Below are positions 22,863-32,133 of a DNA stretch of 64,000 nt, one piece after another. The position numbers and the translations under genes were made by a program. Within the stretch, counting starts at the first letter, position 1, and each line of letters opens with the position of its first letter. The stretch comes from Notamacropus eugenii (Eukaryota > Chordata > Mammalia > Diprotodontia > Macropodidae): positions 146,166,856-146,230,855 of the forward strand of contig NC_092875.1 in NCBI RefSeq assembly GCF_028372415.1, in the 5' to 3' direction. Under the pieces are notes generated by a model that saw only the letters and a program-made list of their open reading frames with translations, searched no databases and had not been told where the DNA came from.

Positions 22863-24245
22863 TGGTTCATTGCCCCAATGATCTGAGGACTTCAGCTCCT
22901 ATCACTCCCCAAGGGTAGTTACCATTTGCCCTTCCAGGCATACAGGTTCACAAGGCTCCATACAAAAATAAGCTAATTTATAAATATAAACAAAACTTAT
23001 ATCCGAACCTCCAGAAAGCAACAATAACCCTGCCCCACCCTCCCACTTGAGCAACTTTGCCCCAAGGACCCACAATGTAGCTACAATTTGGATAGGGCCC
23101 TGGTCAGGGCTGTTCTCTCACTGCTCTCCTTATTTACTGCTTTCAGCTGGTGCCACAGGTTACCCATCCCTGGTAGTGATGCCATGCACTGTCGTACTCC
23201 ACTCTACTGAATTTCTATTCTGCTCCCAGCAAGTGGAGGTGTGGCTGCTGTCATTGTTCTCCATAGAACCTATCTCCCCATCACTGTGATCTCATCACAT
23301 TTCAACCCTCCTCCAACAGATAGTATTCATCCTCTTTCCCAGGAGATTTGTTTCTAACTCTGCCAGGGTTGTGAGGATCAGCTGAGAAAATGCAAAACAC
23401 TTTGTAAATTTTAAAAGGGTATATGAATGCTATGTACTATTATTACTATTACTATTGCTACTCATTCTTAGCCTATATTCACCAGGCTTTCAGTCTGCTG
23501 ATGTCTTCATTTCCTGACTCCTGCTGAGCTCAAGCAATGTTTATAGAGCAAAGCAGGGGGTGTGCAGCTAATTGTTTAACAATGGGACTCTCTGGGGGTG
23601 GGGGGGGAAGTGAATGTAAAAAAACTGAGCACAGACTTTTAAATTTAATTTGCATTACTAATATTCCATTAAGTCTAGAATGATAAATCAAGTCCTGATT
23701 TTTAGCAACTGCTGATTTCTGAAGTGTAAATGTTTACAATGGAAATTTTACAGTCAAAGTTACAAGTCAGTTAGGAGTTGGGTCCATTGTACTTCTGAAA
23801 ATAGGCCCATATGAAACAAGTTTCTAAGTGTTTTTTATTCCTACAAAAAAAAACCCACTTCTTTTATTTTTAATCCCTTTTCCCTCAATTTTCATATGGA
23901 AGGCTTATTGGAAAGAAGTGGGATTTTTTTGGGGAGGTGGGAGGTAAAGGAATAATATGGGCCTGCCTCTCTTTTTTATTACTCAAGCAAATCTTCAAAT
24001 CCCTGCAGATGTAGGGCAAATCCTATTCTCTCTATGCCAGTATGCCTGAGGTATTATTATCTTCTGATTGTGCTAGCACCCCTTACTACATCTTAAGGTT
24101 TGGGAAATTAGTTGTTCACTCCCAAATTGTGCCTTCATTCCTTTTTTTCCCCTGGGGGAAATATTCCCAGAAATTTGAATGAAATAGGAAATACACCAGT
24201 ACCACTTGTGCTGTATCCTAGTCTCTAAGAAGGAAGATCTTTCCA
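22863..24245. other. Mostly unassigned intergenic sequence; weak MIR at about 23340-23460
   Basis: 23360-23460 has a MIR-like GGGTTGTGAGGATCA and ACTATTATTACTATTACTA tail. 23500-24245 shows no repeat that I recognise. No coding signal. Confidence 0.4.
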
Positions 24246-24249
24246 AGAC

Positions 24250-24307
24250 AATAAAATTTGGAGGGAAATTTAGCATAATAGAACCTTAGAATTAGAAGAG
24301 ACTTTCA
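24250..24307 (-). mobile_element. CR1/L3-like host repeat, left half
   Basis: Plus strand GAACCTTAGAATTAGAAGAG then ACTTTCAAGAT, the start of the pattern 'tagaat..agaactgg..gaccttc.agat' of inverted CR1/L3-type repeats. It continues at 31577 (ATCTAGTCCAGCTCCCCTTC). Confidence 0.5.
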
Positions 24308-24315
24308 AGATAGTT

Positions 24316-24358
24316 CAGGGATCCTTAACTGAAGTCCATAGATCCTCAAAGAAGAATT
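24316..24358 (+). mobile_element. hAT-type MITE, left part (split by L1)
   Basis: Starts CAGGGATCCTTAACTG, a hAT-like terminal inverted repeat, just after an 8-bp target site AGATAGTT (24308-24315). The element resumes at 31355 on the other side of the L1. Confidence 0.6.
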
Positions 24359-24432
24359 TTTTTGTTGTTGTTGTTTTTTTTTTTATTTTTTTTTAATGTT
24401 TAACAATCACTGCCATACAATTGAGATTTTAT

Positions 24433-24469
24433 CCCCCCCACCTACCCCCCACTACCCCCCTCCCTCCCC
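24433..24469 (-). other. G-quadruplex-type motif in the L1 3'UTR
   Basis: On the L1 sense strand there are five G-runs of 3-7 (C-runs at 24433-24439, 24445-24450, 24455-24460, 24462-24464 and 24466-24469), separated by 1-5 bases. G-rich polypurine tracts that fold into quadruplexes are known in L1 3'UTRs of other mammals. Confidence 0.85.
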
Positions 24470-24753
24470 ATGACTGCATACAATTCTGTATAGATTCTAC
24501 ATACACTTTCCTATTGAGTATATTTTCACTATAGTCATGCTATGTAGTCAGACTAAAATAAATGAAAGAAATCATATAACAAATCAGAACATGATACACA
24601 AACACATACACATACACAAACATGATCTGCTACATTTTGTGAGTGACTTCCATATTTCTTTCTCTGAGTGTGGAAGGCATTTTGCCTTGAGAACCACCTT
24701 TGGGATTTTTTTTTTTTTATAAGAAGTTTTTGCGTTATTACAAAATTCCAAGT

Positions 24754-27700
24754 CTACCAGAAAAAACTCTCACACACTGTGGTCGTTGCTGTGCACAAAG
24801 TTCTCCTGGTTCTGCTCCTTTCACTCAGCATCAGGTCATATAAGTCCTTCCAGGCCTCTCTGAAGTCTTCTTGTTCATCATTTCTTATGGCACAATAGTA
24901 CTCCATTACATTCATATACCATAATTTATTCAGCCATTCACCAATTGATGGACATCCCCTTGACTTCCAGTTTTTGGCAACTACATAGAGTGCTGCTATA
25001 AATATTTTTGTACATGTGGGACCTTTTCCCATTTTTATGATCTCTTGGGGATATAGTCCTAGTAGCGATATTGCTGGGTCAAAGGGTAGGCACATTTTTG
25101 TAGCCCTTTGGGCATAGTTCCAAATTGCTCTCCAGAATGGTTGGATGCGCTCGCAGCTCCACCAACAATGAATTAGTGTTCCAACTCTCCCACATCCTCT
25201 CCAGCATTTATCATTTTCTTGTTCTGTCATGTTTGCCAATCTTATAGGTGTGATGTGGTACCTCAGAGTTGTTTTGATTTGCATCTCTCTAATCAATAGT
25301 GATTTAGAGCATTTTTTCATATGATTATAGATAGCATTAATTTCTTCCTCTGAAAATTGCCTGTTCATATCCTTTGACCATTTATCAATTGGGGAATGAC
25401 TTGTATGATTACACATTTGGGTCAGTTCTCTATATATTCTAGAAATGAGGCCATTATCCCCGAGCTTAGCTGTAAAAATTCTTTCCCAATTTACTACATC
25501 CCTCCGGATTTTGGTTGCATTGGGTTTGGTTGTGCAAAAACTTCTCAGTTTAATGTAATCAAAGTTATCCATTTTGCATTTCATAATGCTTTCTATCTCT
25601 CCTTTAGTAAAGAATTCTTCCCTTCTCCATAGATCTGATAAATACACTATTCCTTGCTTCTCCAGTTTATTCATGGTATCAATCTTTATACCTAAATCAT
25701 GTACCCATTTGGACTTTATTCTTGTGTACGGTGTCAGGTATGGGTCTATGCCTAATTTCTGCCACACTGTTATCCAGTTTTCCCAGCAATTTTTGTCAAA
25801 CAGTAAGTTATTATCCCAGAAGCTGGGGTCCTTGGGTTTATCAAACAGAAGGTTGCTATATTCCTTGCCTACTGCATCTTGAGTGCCAAGTCTATTCCAC
25901 TTGTCTACCTCTCTGTTTCTTAGCCAATACCAAGTGGTTTTGATAATTGCTGCTTTATAGTACAGTTTGAGGTCTGGTAGCGCTAGGCCACCTTCCCAAG
26001 CATTTCTTTTCATTAGTCCCTTTGATATTCTGGACCTTTTGTTTTTCCAAATGAATTTTGATATTATTTTATCCAGCTCTAGAAAGTAATTGTCTGATAG
26101 TTTAATTGGTATGGCACTAAATAAGTATATTAATTTAGGTAGAATTGTCATTTTTATTATATTAGCACGGCCTACCCATGAGCAACTAATGTTTTTCCAC
26201 TTACTTAAATCTGACTTTATTTGTGCAAAAAATGTCTTGTAATTGTGTTCATATAATCCCTGGGTTTGTTTTGGCAGGTAGACTCCTAAGTATTTTATAC
26301 TGTCTACCCTAGCTTTAAATGGGATTTCTCTTTCTATCTCTTGCTATGTTGTTGCTAATATATAGGAACGCAGAAGATTTGTGTGGGTTTATTTTGTAAC
26401 CTGCAACTTTGCCAAAGTTGTTTATTAATTCAAGTAATTTTTTGCTTGAATCTCTGGGATTCTCTAGGTAAATCATCATATCATCTGCAAAGAGTGATAA
26501 CTTAGTTTCTTCTTTGGCTATTCTTATTCCTTGAATATCTTTATCTTGTCTAATTGCTACAGCTAACATTTGTAGTACCATATTGAATAATAGTGGTGAT
26601 AATGGACAGCCCTGTTTCACCTCTGATCTTATTGGGAATGCATCTAGCCTATAGATATTATATTGCATATAATATAATATATATTATATAATACATATAA
26701 TATATTTTATTGCATATAATGCTTGCTGAAGGTTTTAGATAGATACTGCTTATTATTTTATGGAAAGTTCCCTTTATTCCTACGTTCTCCAGTGTTTTTA
26801 GTAGGAATGGGTGTTGTATTTTGTCAAAAGCTTTTTCTGTATCTATTGAGATAATCATGTGGTTTTTGTTAGCTTTGTTGTTGATGTGATCGATAATGCT
26901 AATAGTTTTCCTAATATTGAACCAGCCCTGTAATCCTGGTATGAATCCTACCTGATCATAATGTATTAATCTCGTGATAAGATGCTGTATTCGTTTTGCT
27001 AAAATCTTATTTAAAATTTTTGCATCTATATTCATTAGGGAAATTGGTCTATAATTTTCTTTCTCTGTTTTGTCTCTTCCTGGTTTGGGTATCAAAACCA
27101 TATTTGTATCATAGAAAGAATTTGGGAGGACTCCTTCTTCCCCAATTTTCAAAAATAGTGTATGTAGTATTGGAATTAACTGTTCTTTAAATGTTTGATA
27201 GAATTCACTTGTGAATCCATCTGGCCCTGGAGATTTTTTCCTAGGGAGTTCATTGATGGCTTGTTCAATTTCTTTTTCTGAGATGGGGTTGTTTAAGTAT
27301 TCAACTTCCTCTTCTGTTAATCTGGGCAATTTGTATTTTTTAAAATATTCATCCATCTCATTTAGATTATCGAATTTGTGGGCATAAAGTTGGGCAAAGT
27401 AGTTTCTAATTATTGTTTTAATTTCCTCCTCATTGGAGGTGAGTTCACCCCTTTCATTTTTAATATTAGTAATTTGGTTTTCTTCTTTCTTTTTTTTAAT
27501 CAGATTGACCAAAGGTTTATCAATTTTATTAGTTTTTTCATAAAACCAACTATTGGTTTTATTTATTAATTCAATAGTTTTCTTAATTTCAATTTTATTA
27601 ATCTCTCCTTTGGTTTTCAGTATTTCTAATTTGGTATTTACTTGGGGATTTTCAATTTGTTCTTTTTCTAGCTTTTTCAACTGCAAGCCTAAGTCATTGA

Positions 27701-28692
27701 TCTCCTCTTTCTCTATTTTATTTATGTAAGCATTCAAAGATATAAAACTTCCCCTAATAACTGCTTTTGCAGTATCCCATAAATTTTGGTATGTTGTCTC
27801 ACTATTGTCATTCTCTTGAAGGAAATTGTTGATTGTTTCTATGATTTCTTCTTTAACCCAACCCTTCTTTAGAATTAGATTATTTAGTTTCCAATTGATT
27901 TTTGGTTTCTCTTTCCATGGCCTTTTATTACATGTAATTTTTAATGCATTATGATCTGAAAAGGATGCATTGATTATCTCTACCTTTCTGCACTGGATTG
28001 TGAGATTTTTATGTCCTAGTACATGGTCCATTTTTGTAAATGTTCCATGTACCGCTGAGAAAAAAGTATATTCCTTTCTATTCCCATTTAATTTTCTCCA
28101 AAGATCTATCATATCTACCTTATCCAGAGTTTTATTTACCTCTTTAACCTCTTTCTTGTTTATTTTGAGGTTGGATTTATCAAGTTCAGAGAGGGGGAGG
28201 TTGAGGTCCCCCACTAGTATAGTTTTGCTATCAATTTTTTCCTTCAACTCCCCCAACCTCTCCTCTAAGAATCTGGATGCTATACCACTTGGAGCATACA
28301 TGTTTAGTAATGATATTGCTTCATTGTCTATGGTGCCTTTTAGCAGGATATAGTTTCCATCCTTATCCCTTCTGATTAGATCTATTTCTGCTTTTGCTTT
28401 GTCTGAGATTAGGATTGCTACTCCTGCCTTTCTTACATGAGCTGAAGCACAATATATTCTGCTCCATCCTTTGACCTTTATCCTATGTGTATCCCCCCCG
28501 TTTCAAATGTGTTTCTTGTAAGCAGCATATTGTTGGATTATGGCTTTTAATCCATTCTGCTATCCGTCTCCGTTTTATGGGAGAGTTCATTCCATTCACA
28601 TTCACAGTTATGATTAAAATCTGTGTATTTCCTTCCAACCTCTTTCCCACCATTTGTGCTTTTAGCTCTCCCATCTCCCTTCCCCTCCTCAA
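24754..28692 (-). pseudogene. L1 ORF2 (endonuclease-reverse transcriptase), three frameshifts
   Basis: Carries the AP-endonuclease motifs VNVNGMN and LQETHLK (frame a, 28692-28493), then GDLNLPL and SDHNALKI (frame b, 28492-26658). The RT core follows with [14 protein letters not shown] (frame b) and [11 protein letters not shown] and FADD at 26480-26491 (frame c). The C-terminal half (frame d, about 26340-24754) ends with the Cys-rich KCWRGCG...HCWWSC motif. Reading codons across the breaks, I find three lesions: one extra G in a G7 run (28493-28499), a ~47-bp AT-rich insertion (about 26662-26709), and a net loss of about 5 bp near 26340-26360 against the neighbouring copy. I saw no in-frame nonsense codon outside them. 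Confidence 0.93.
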
Positions 28693-29218
28693 TAGTATTC
28701 ACTTTTCTCCCCCTCCTCCTGCAGCCTTCCCTTCCTTCTTTTAGCCCCCCTCCCTTTTACTCCCCTTTACTCTTATTGCTTCTTTCCTCCCTTTTGGCCA
28801 CCCTCCCCTTTCTTCCCCCTTCCCCTCCTACTACCTATAGAGCTAGTTAGGATTATCTACTTAAGATTATTGTTCCCTCCTTTGAACAAATCAGATGAGA
28901 GTACCTCTCAAACAATGCTCATCTCCCTCCCCTCCTTCCCTCTACTATAGTTTTGTACTTCTTCCTGTGATATAATTTGCCATTTTCTGCTTCCCCCTTT
29001 TCACACCTCCTATTACAATCCCTTCTCATACTTAAATCATATTTTTGACATGACATCATTTACTTTATGCCCGTTCCCTCTACATATATCCCTTTTATCA
29101 TACTAGCTGCACAGTTCTCAAGATTAACAGGTATCATCTTCCCTTATAGAGAGGTAAACAGTTTGCCCTAATTGAGTAGCAAGTTTTTGTTTTTGTTTTT
29201 TCCCCTCTGTTTACCTTT
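28693..29218 (-). other. L1 inter-ORF spacer, purine-rich on the coding strand
   Basis: 526 bp between the ORF1 stop and the first ORF2 Met. The plus strand has long C/T tracts (28735-28835, 28920-28960), so the L1 RNA would be strongly purine-rich here. Human L1 has only about 60 bp between its ORFs. The equivalent spacer in the neighbouring L1 is about 35840-36470, so it is a family feature. Confidence 0.8.
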
Positions 29219-30400
29219 TTATGATTCTCTGGAGACCTGCATTTGAAGATCAAATTGTCTATTGAGTTCTGGTGTTTTGGTCAGGAAGCTCTGGAAATCC
29301 CTTATTTCGTTGAATGACTTTCTCCTTGCCTGAAATGTTATGCTGAACTTTGCTGGGTAGTTGATCCTTGGTTGAAGTCCCAACTCCTTTGCCTTATGGA
29401 ATATTGGGTTCCAATTCTTTCGATCTTTTAATGTAGAAGCTGCAAGGTCCTGTGTGATCCTGACTGTGTGTCCTTGATATTTGAATTGTTTCTTTCTGGC
29501 TGCTTGTAGTATTTTCTCCTTCACTTGATAGCTCTGGAATTTGGCAACTATATTTCTTGGGGTTTTGAGTTTGGGATCCCTTTCGGGAGGGGAACGGTGG
29601 ATTCTTTCGATGACTATTTTGCCCTCTGAGTCTAGTACTTCTGGGCAGTTTTCCTTGATGATTTCCTGGAAGATATTGTCCAGACTCTTTTCTTCATCAT
29701 GGGTTTCTGGCAGGCCAATAATTCTTAAATTTTCTCTCCTGGATCTATTTTCCAGGTCAGTTGTTTTTTCAATTAAATATTTTACATTTTCTTCTATCTT
29801 TTCATTCTTTAGATTTTGTTTGACTGATTCTTGTTGCCTCATTGAGTCATTAGTTTCTACTTGCCCAATTCTAATCTTCATCGTATCGTTTTCTTCAGTT
29901 AGCTTTTGCATCTCCTTTTCCATCTGACCAATTTTTCCCTTTAAGGAGCTATTTTCTCCATTTAATATTTGTACTTCTTTTTCCATTTGACCAATTTTCC
30001 CAGTTAGGTTTTGGGTTTCCTTTTCCATCTGATCAATTTTCCCAATTAGGTTTTGGGTTTCCTTTTCCGTTTGATTAACTCTTCCTTTTAGGGAATTATT
30101 CTCTCCAGTTAATTTTTGAACTTCCTTTTCCATTTGTTCAATTTTCCTTTTCAGAGTGATGTTCTCATCAGTGAATTCTTTTTTTATAATTTTAAAATCA
30201 TTGGCCAGTTTTTCTTTTATATCCTTCTTCAGATGTTCCAGGTAATCTAGTTGTGCTTGCGAGAAATTCATAGTCCCATCTGAGGTTTCAGATGGAAGTA
30301 CAGTCTCAGCTCTGACCTCTTTGGTGTTTGTGTTTTGGTCCTTATCCCCATAGAAAGATTCTATGGTTTTTTCACTTTTCGTCTGCTTTTTCCGATTCAT
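29219..30400 (-). CDS. L1 ORF1p, intact 393-aa coiled-coil RNA-binding protein
   Basis: Encodes the nucleic-acid chaperone that forms trimers and coats L1 RNA. Residues 1-50 are a polar N-terminus. About 51-218 is a long coiled coil built from direct repeats of 21 and 14 residues (IEQMEKE at 87, VNQTEKE at 108, IDQMEKE at 122, IGQMEKE at 136 and 157, IGQVE at 178). About 222-315 is the RRM, starting RRENLRIIGLPE. About 316-385 is the C-terminal domain with TQDLAASTLKDRKNW and ELGLQPRINYPAKF. It is longer than human ORF1p (about 338 aa), mostly in the coiled coil. No frameshift or stop was seen, so a functional product is possible. Expression would depend on the L1 5'UTR. Start chosen at the first Met of the frame (30398-30400). 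Confidence 0.93.
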   Translation of the reverse strand: MNRKKQTKSEKTIESFYGDKDQNTNTKEVRAETVLPSETSDGTMNFSQAQLDYLEHLKKDIKEKLANDFKIIKKEFTDENITLKRKIEQMEKEVQKLTGENNSLKGRVNQTEKETQNLIGKIDQMEKETQNLTGKIGQMEKEVQILNGENSSLKGKIGQMEKEMQKLTEENDTMKIRIGQVETNDSMRQQESVKQNLKNEKIEENVKYLIEKTTDLENRSRRENLRIIGLPETHDEEKSLDNIFQEIIKENCPEVLDSEGKIVIERIHRSPPERDPKLKTPRNIVAKFQSYQVKEKILQAARKKQFKYQGHTVRITQDLAASTLKDRKNWNPIFHKAKELGLQPRINYPAKFSITFQARRKSFNEIRDFQSFLTKTPELNRQFDLQMQVSRES

Positions 30401-31354
30401 GATGTTGGCTGAGTGTTGTAGCTTCTGCTTCTTTCAGTCAGAAGGTACAGATCTTTAAGTTGAGCTGATGTGTGTCTAGGCTAAAAGCAGGCTTCTTTTT
30501 TTGTTTCCCAGATCATCCCTGGGGTTAGCTTGTTAGGTGTGTGGGAGGGGTGGTCTGGTCTCAGGAGATCTCCTCAGCTGACTTGAGGCAAAGGCAAGGT
30601 CAGGGGATGGTGATCCCAGCTTCCCTATTGTCTTCCCTTTTCCCCTGGAGGGCTGGGGCACGCCTAGAAGCTAATGCGTTTTCCCGCCCCTCCTGGGGCT
30701 TGTCTCCCAGCTCTGAGGCTTGCCTGGGTCTCAGTGCGAATTTTCTCTGCCCTGGGTCGTCTGTCCTTCCAGATCTCCTCTGCCACAGTGGGAAGAATCC
30801 CCCTTTGCTATTTTTCTACCCTCTGGTGTTATGAGACTATTTGCCCCCTTCTGCTGTTCCCGCTGATCCAGGATTTATCTGGGGAAGAATTTTATGGTTC
30901 TTTCACGGTCATCAGGGGGGAGGAGAGAGCATTTACTGATCACTCCGCCATCCTAGCTCCCGGAAGTTCCCGTAGGTGACTTACCGATGTTTAGTCTTCA
31001 GGCTGAAGGTTTCAAGGGCTGCTGCGCTGATATCTGGTGCTCAGCGGCTCTCACCCGCTCGGTTTGGCTTGTCTCCTGCTCCGCTGGTTTTGCCCGCCAC
31101 TCTAGGGCTTCTCAGGTCCCTTCTGCCCTGCTGCGCTGACCGCGCTGCGCTGTGCGCTGGAGGCTTACCCCCGTGGAACAGATCCTTCCCGTGGACCTTC
31201 CAGTGCAACCTGGGCTCCGAATCTGTCAAAGTCTGTCACCCACTGGATTCTACACCTCTAAAGTCTGGTCAGATTCTCCTTTCAGAGATATCCAGAGGAG
31301 TTTGTCCAGCAGCTTAGGTGAGTCGTTGCTTTCACTCCGCCATCTTGGCTCCGC
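30401..31354 (-). promoter_or_regulatory. L1 5'UTR / internal promoter with two copies of the start motif
   Basis: 954-bp GC-rich 5'UTR. The start motif (plus strand CACTCCGCCATCTTGGCTCC, 31333-31352) recurs as CACTCCGCCATCCTAGCTCC at 30941-30960, 392 bp downstream. Each contains a CCAT/ATGG YY1-like core. This looks like two tandem promoter units or a relic of unit acquisition. Antisense ORFs across it are GC-bias artefacts. Confidence 0.65.
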
Positions 31355-31576
31355 CCTCAAAGAAAAATTAAAGGGGGTTTTTAAATTTGAAAAAAATTTA
31401 TTGAAAACAATATTAGAAAAAAAATCTTCATTTTCATTAACCTTTAGTTTCTTTTGTAATCCTACAGATTTTATTGTATGCATTTAAAAAAAATTATTCT
31501 GATAAGGGGCTCAGAGGCTTCGTTAGATTGTCAACAGAATCCATGACACACACACAAAAAAGAATAAGAAATCCTG
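31355..31576 (+). mobile_element. hAT-type MITE, right part
   Basis: Continues the element begun at 24316. The stretch TTTTGTAATCCTACAGATTT ... CATTTAAAAAAAATTATTCT ... GGCTTCGTTAGATTGTC matches the second copy at 40850-40945. It ends AATAAGAAATCCTG (inverted-repeat end), followed by ATCTAGTC (31577-31584), a diverged 8-bp TSD against AGATAGTT. Confidence 0.6.
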
Positions 31577-31720
31577 ATCTAGTCCAGCTCCCCTTCTTAC
31601 AGATTAGGAAACTGAATCTCAGAAAAGGAGAGTTACAACATCTTCATTAGAAGGAGAAGAGAATGTGAGATGATTTCAAAGCCAGGGTTCTATTTACTAC
31701 ATCATAATGGTCTTTTGATG
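31577..31720 (-). mobile_element. CR1/L3-like host repeat, right half
   Basis: ATCTAGTCCAGCTCCCCTTC ... CAGATTAGGAAACTGAATCT: the rest of the repeat into which the hAT-type element jumped. Confidence 0.5.
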
Positions 31721-31904
31721 CCAAAAATTTTCTGAAGTACTTTCCTTATTAAAATAAATTTAAAGTCGCTACAGACTAGAATATTACCATATGTTTCCTA
31801 TAAATCCACATCTCTAATTACCTTAAAAGATATTGTGAAACTTTCAAAGTAACAAGGCTTAATTTAATTTTAAAATACATTATGTTCCACCATATTTCTG
31901 GAGA

Positions 31905-32133
31905 AGCAATATGGAATAGAGGAAATGATACTGCATTTGGAGTCAGGAACATTTAGGTTCAATTCTTCCTGTGACACTATGTTACTGTCTGATCTTTAGT
32001 CACTCAAATTCTCTGAAACTCAGTTTCCTCATCTGTAAAATGGGGATGATGATACAGCACCTCCTTTAAAGGGTCATAGTGAATAGAATAATATATGCAA
32101 CATGCCTTGCAGACCACAAAGTGCTCTATGAAT
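31905..32133 (+). mobile_element. MIR
   Basis: GCATTTGGAGTCAGGAACAT ... AACTCAGTTTCCTCATCTGT ... CACAAAGTGCTCTATGAATG. Its 3' end abuts L1 sequence at 32134 without any tail. Confidence 0.85.

Larger units (their letters stand above)
24359..31354 (-). mobile_element. Near full-length L1 (6,996 bp) with 15-bp TSD
   Basis: Complete L1 architecture on the minus strand: 5'UTR 31354-30401, ORF1 30400-29219, a long spacer 29218-28693, ORF2 28692-24754, a 3'UTR with a G-rich tract, and an A/CAA-rich tail at 24359-24400. The flanks CCTCAAAGAAGAATT (24344-24358) and CCTCAAAGAAAAATT (31355-31369) are a 15-bp TSD with one mismatch. The 5' end starts with GGAGCCAAGATGGCGGAG, the expected L1 transcription start with a YY1-like core. 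It is full length by structure. ORF1 is intact; ORF2 is dead from small indels, so it is a relatively recent but non-autonomous copy. Confidence 0.95.

Noticed and set aside
23500..24245. Possible conserved non-coding element in repeat-poor DNA
   Set aside because: Lack of a recognised repeat is not evidence of conservation; cross-species alignment would be required.
29541..29927. 128-codon plus-strand ORF
   Set aside because: Antisense shadow of the L1 ORF1 coiled-coil and RRM coding sequence.
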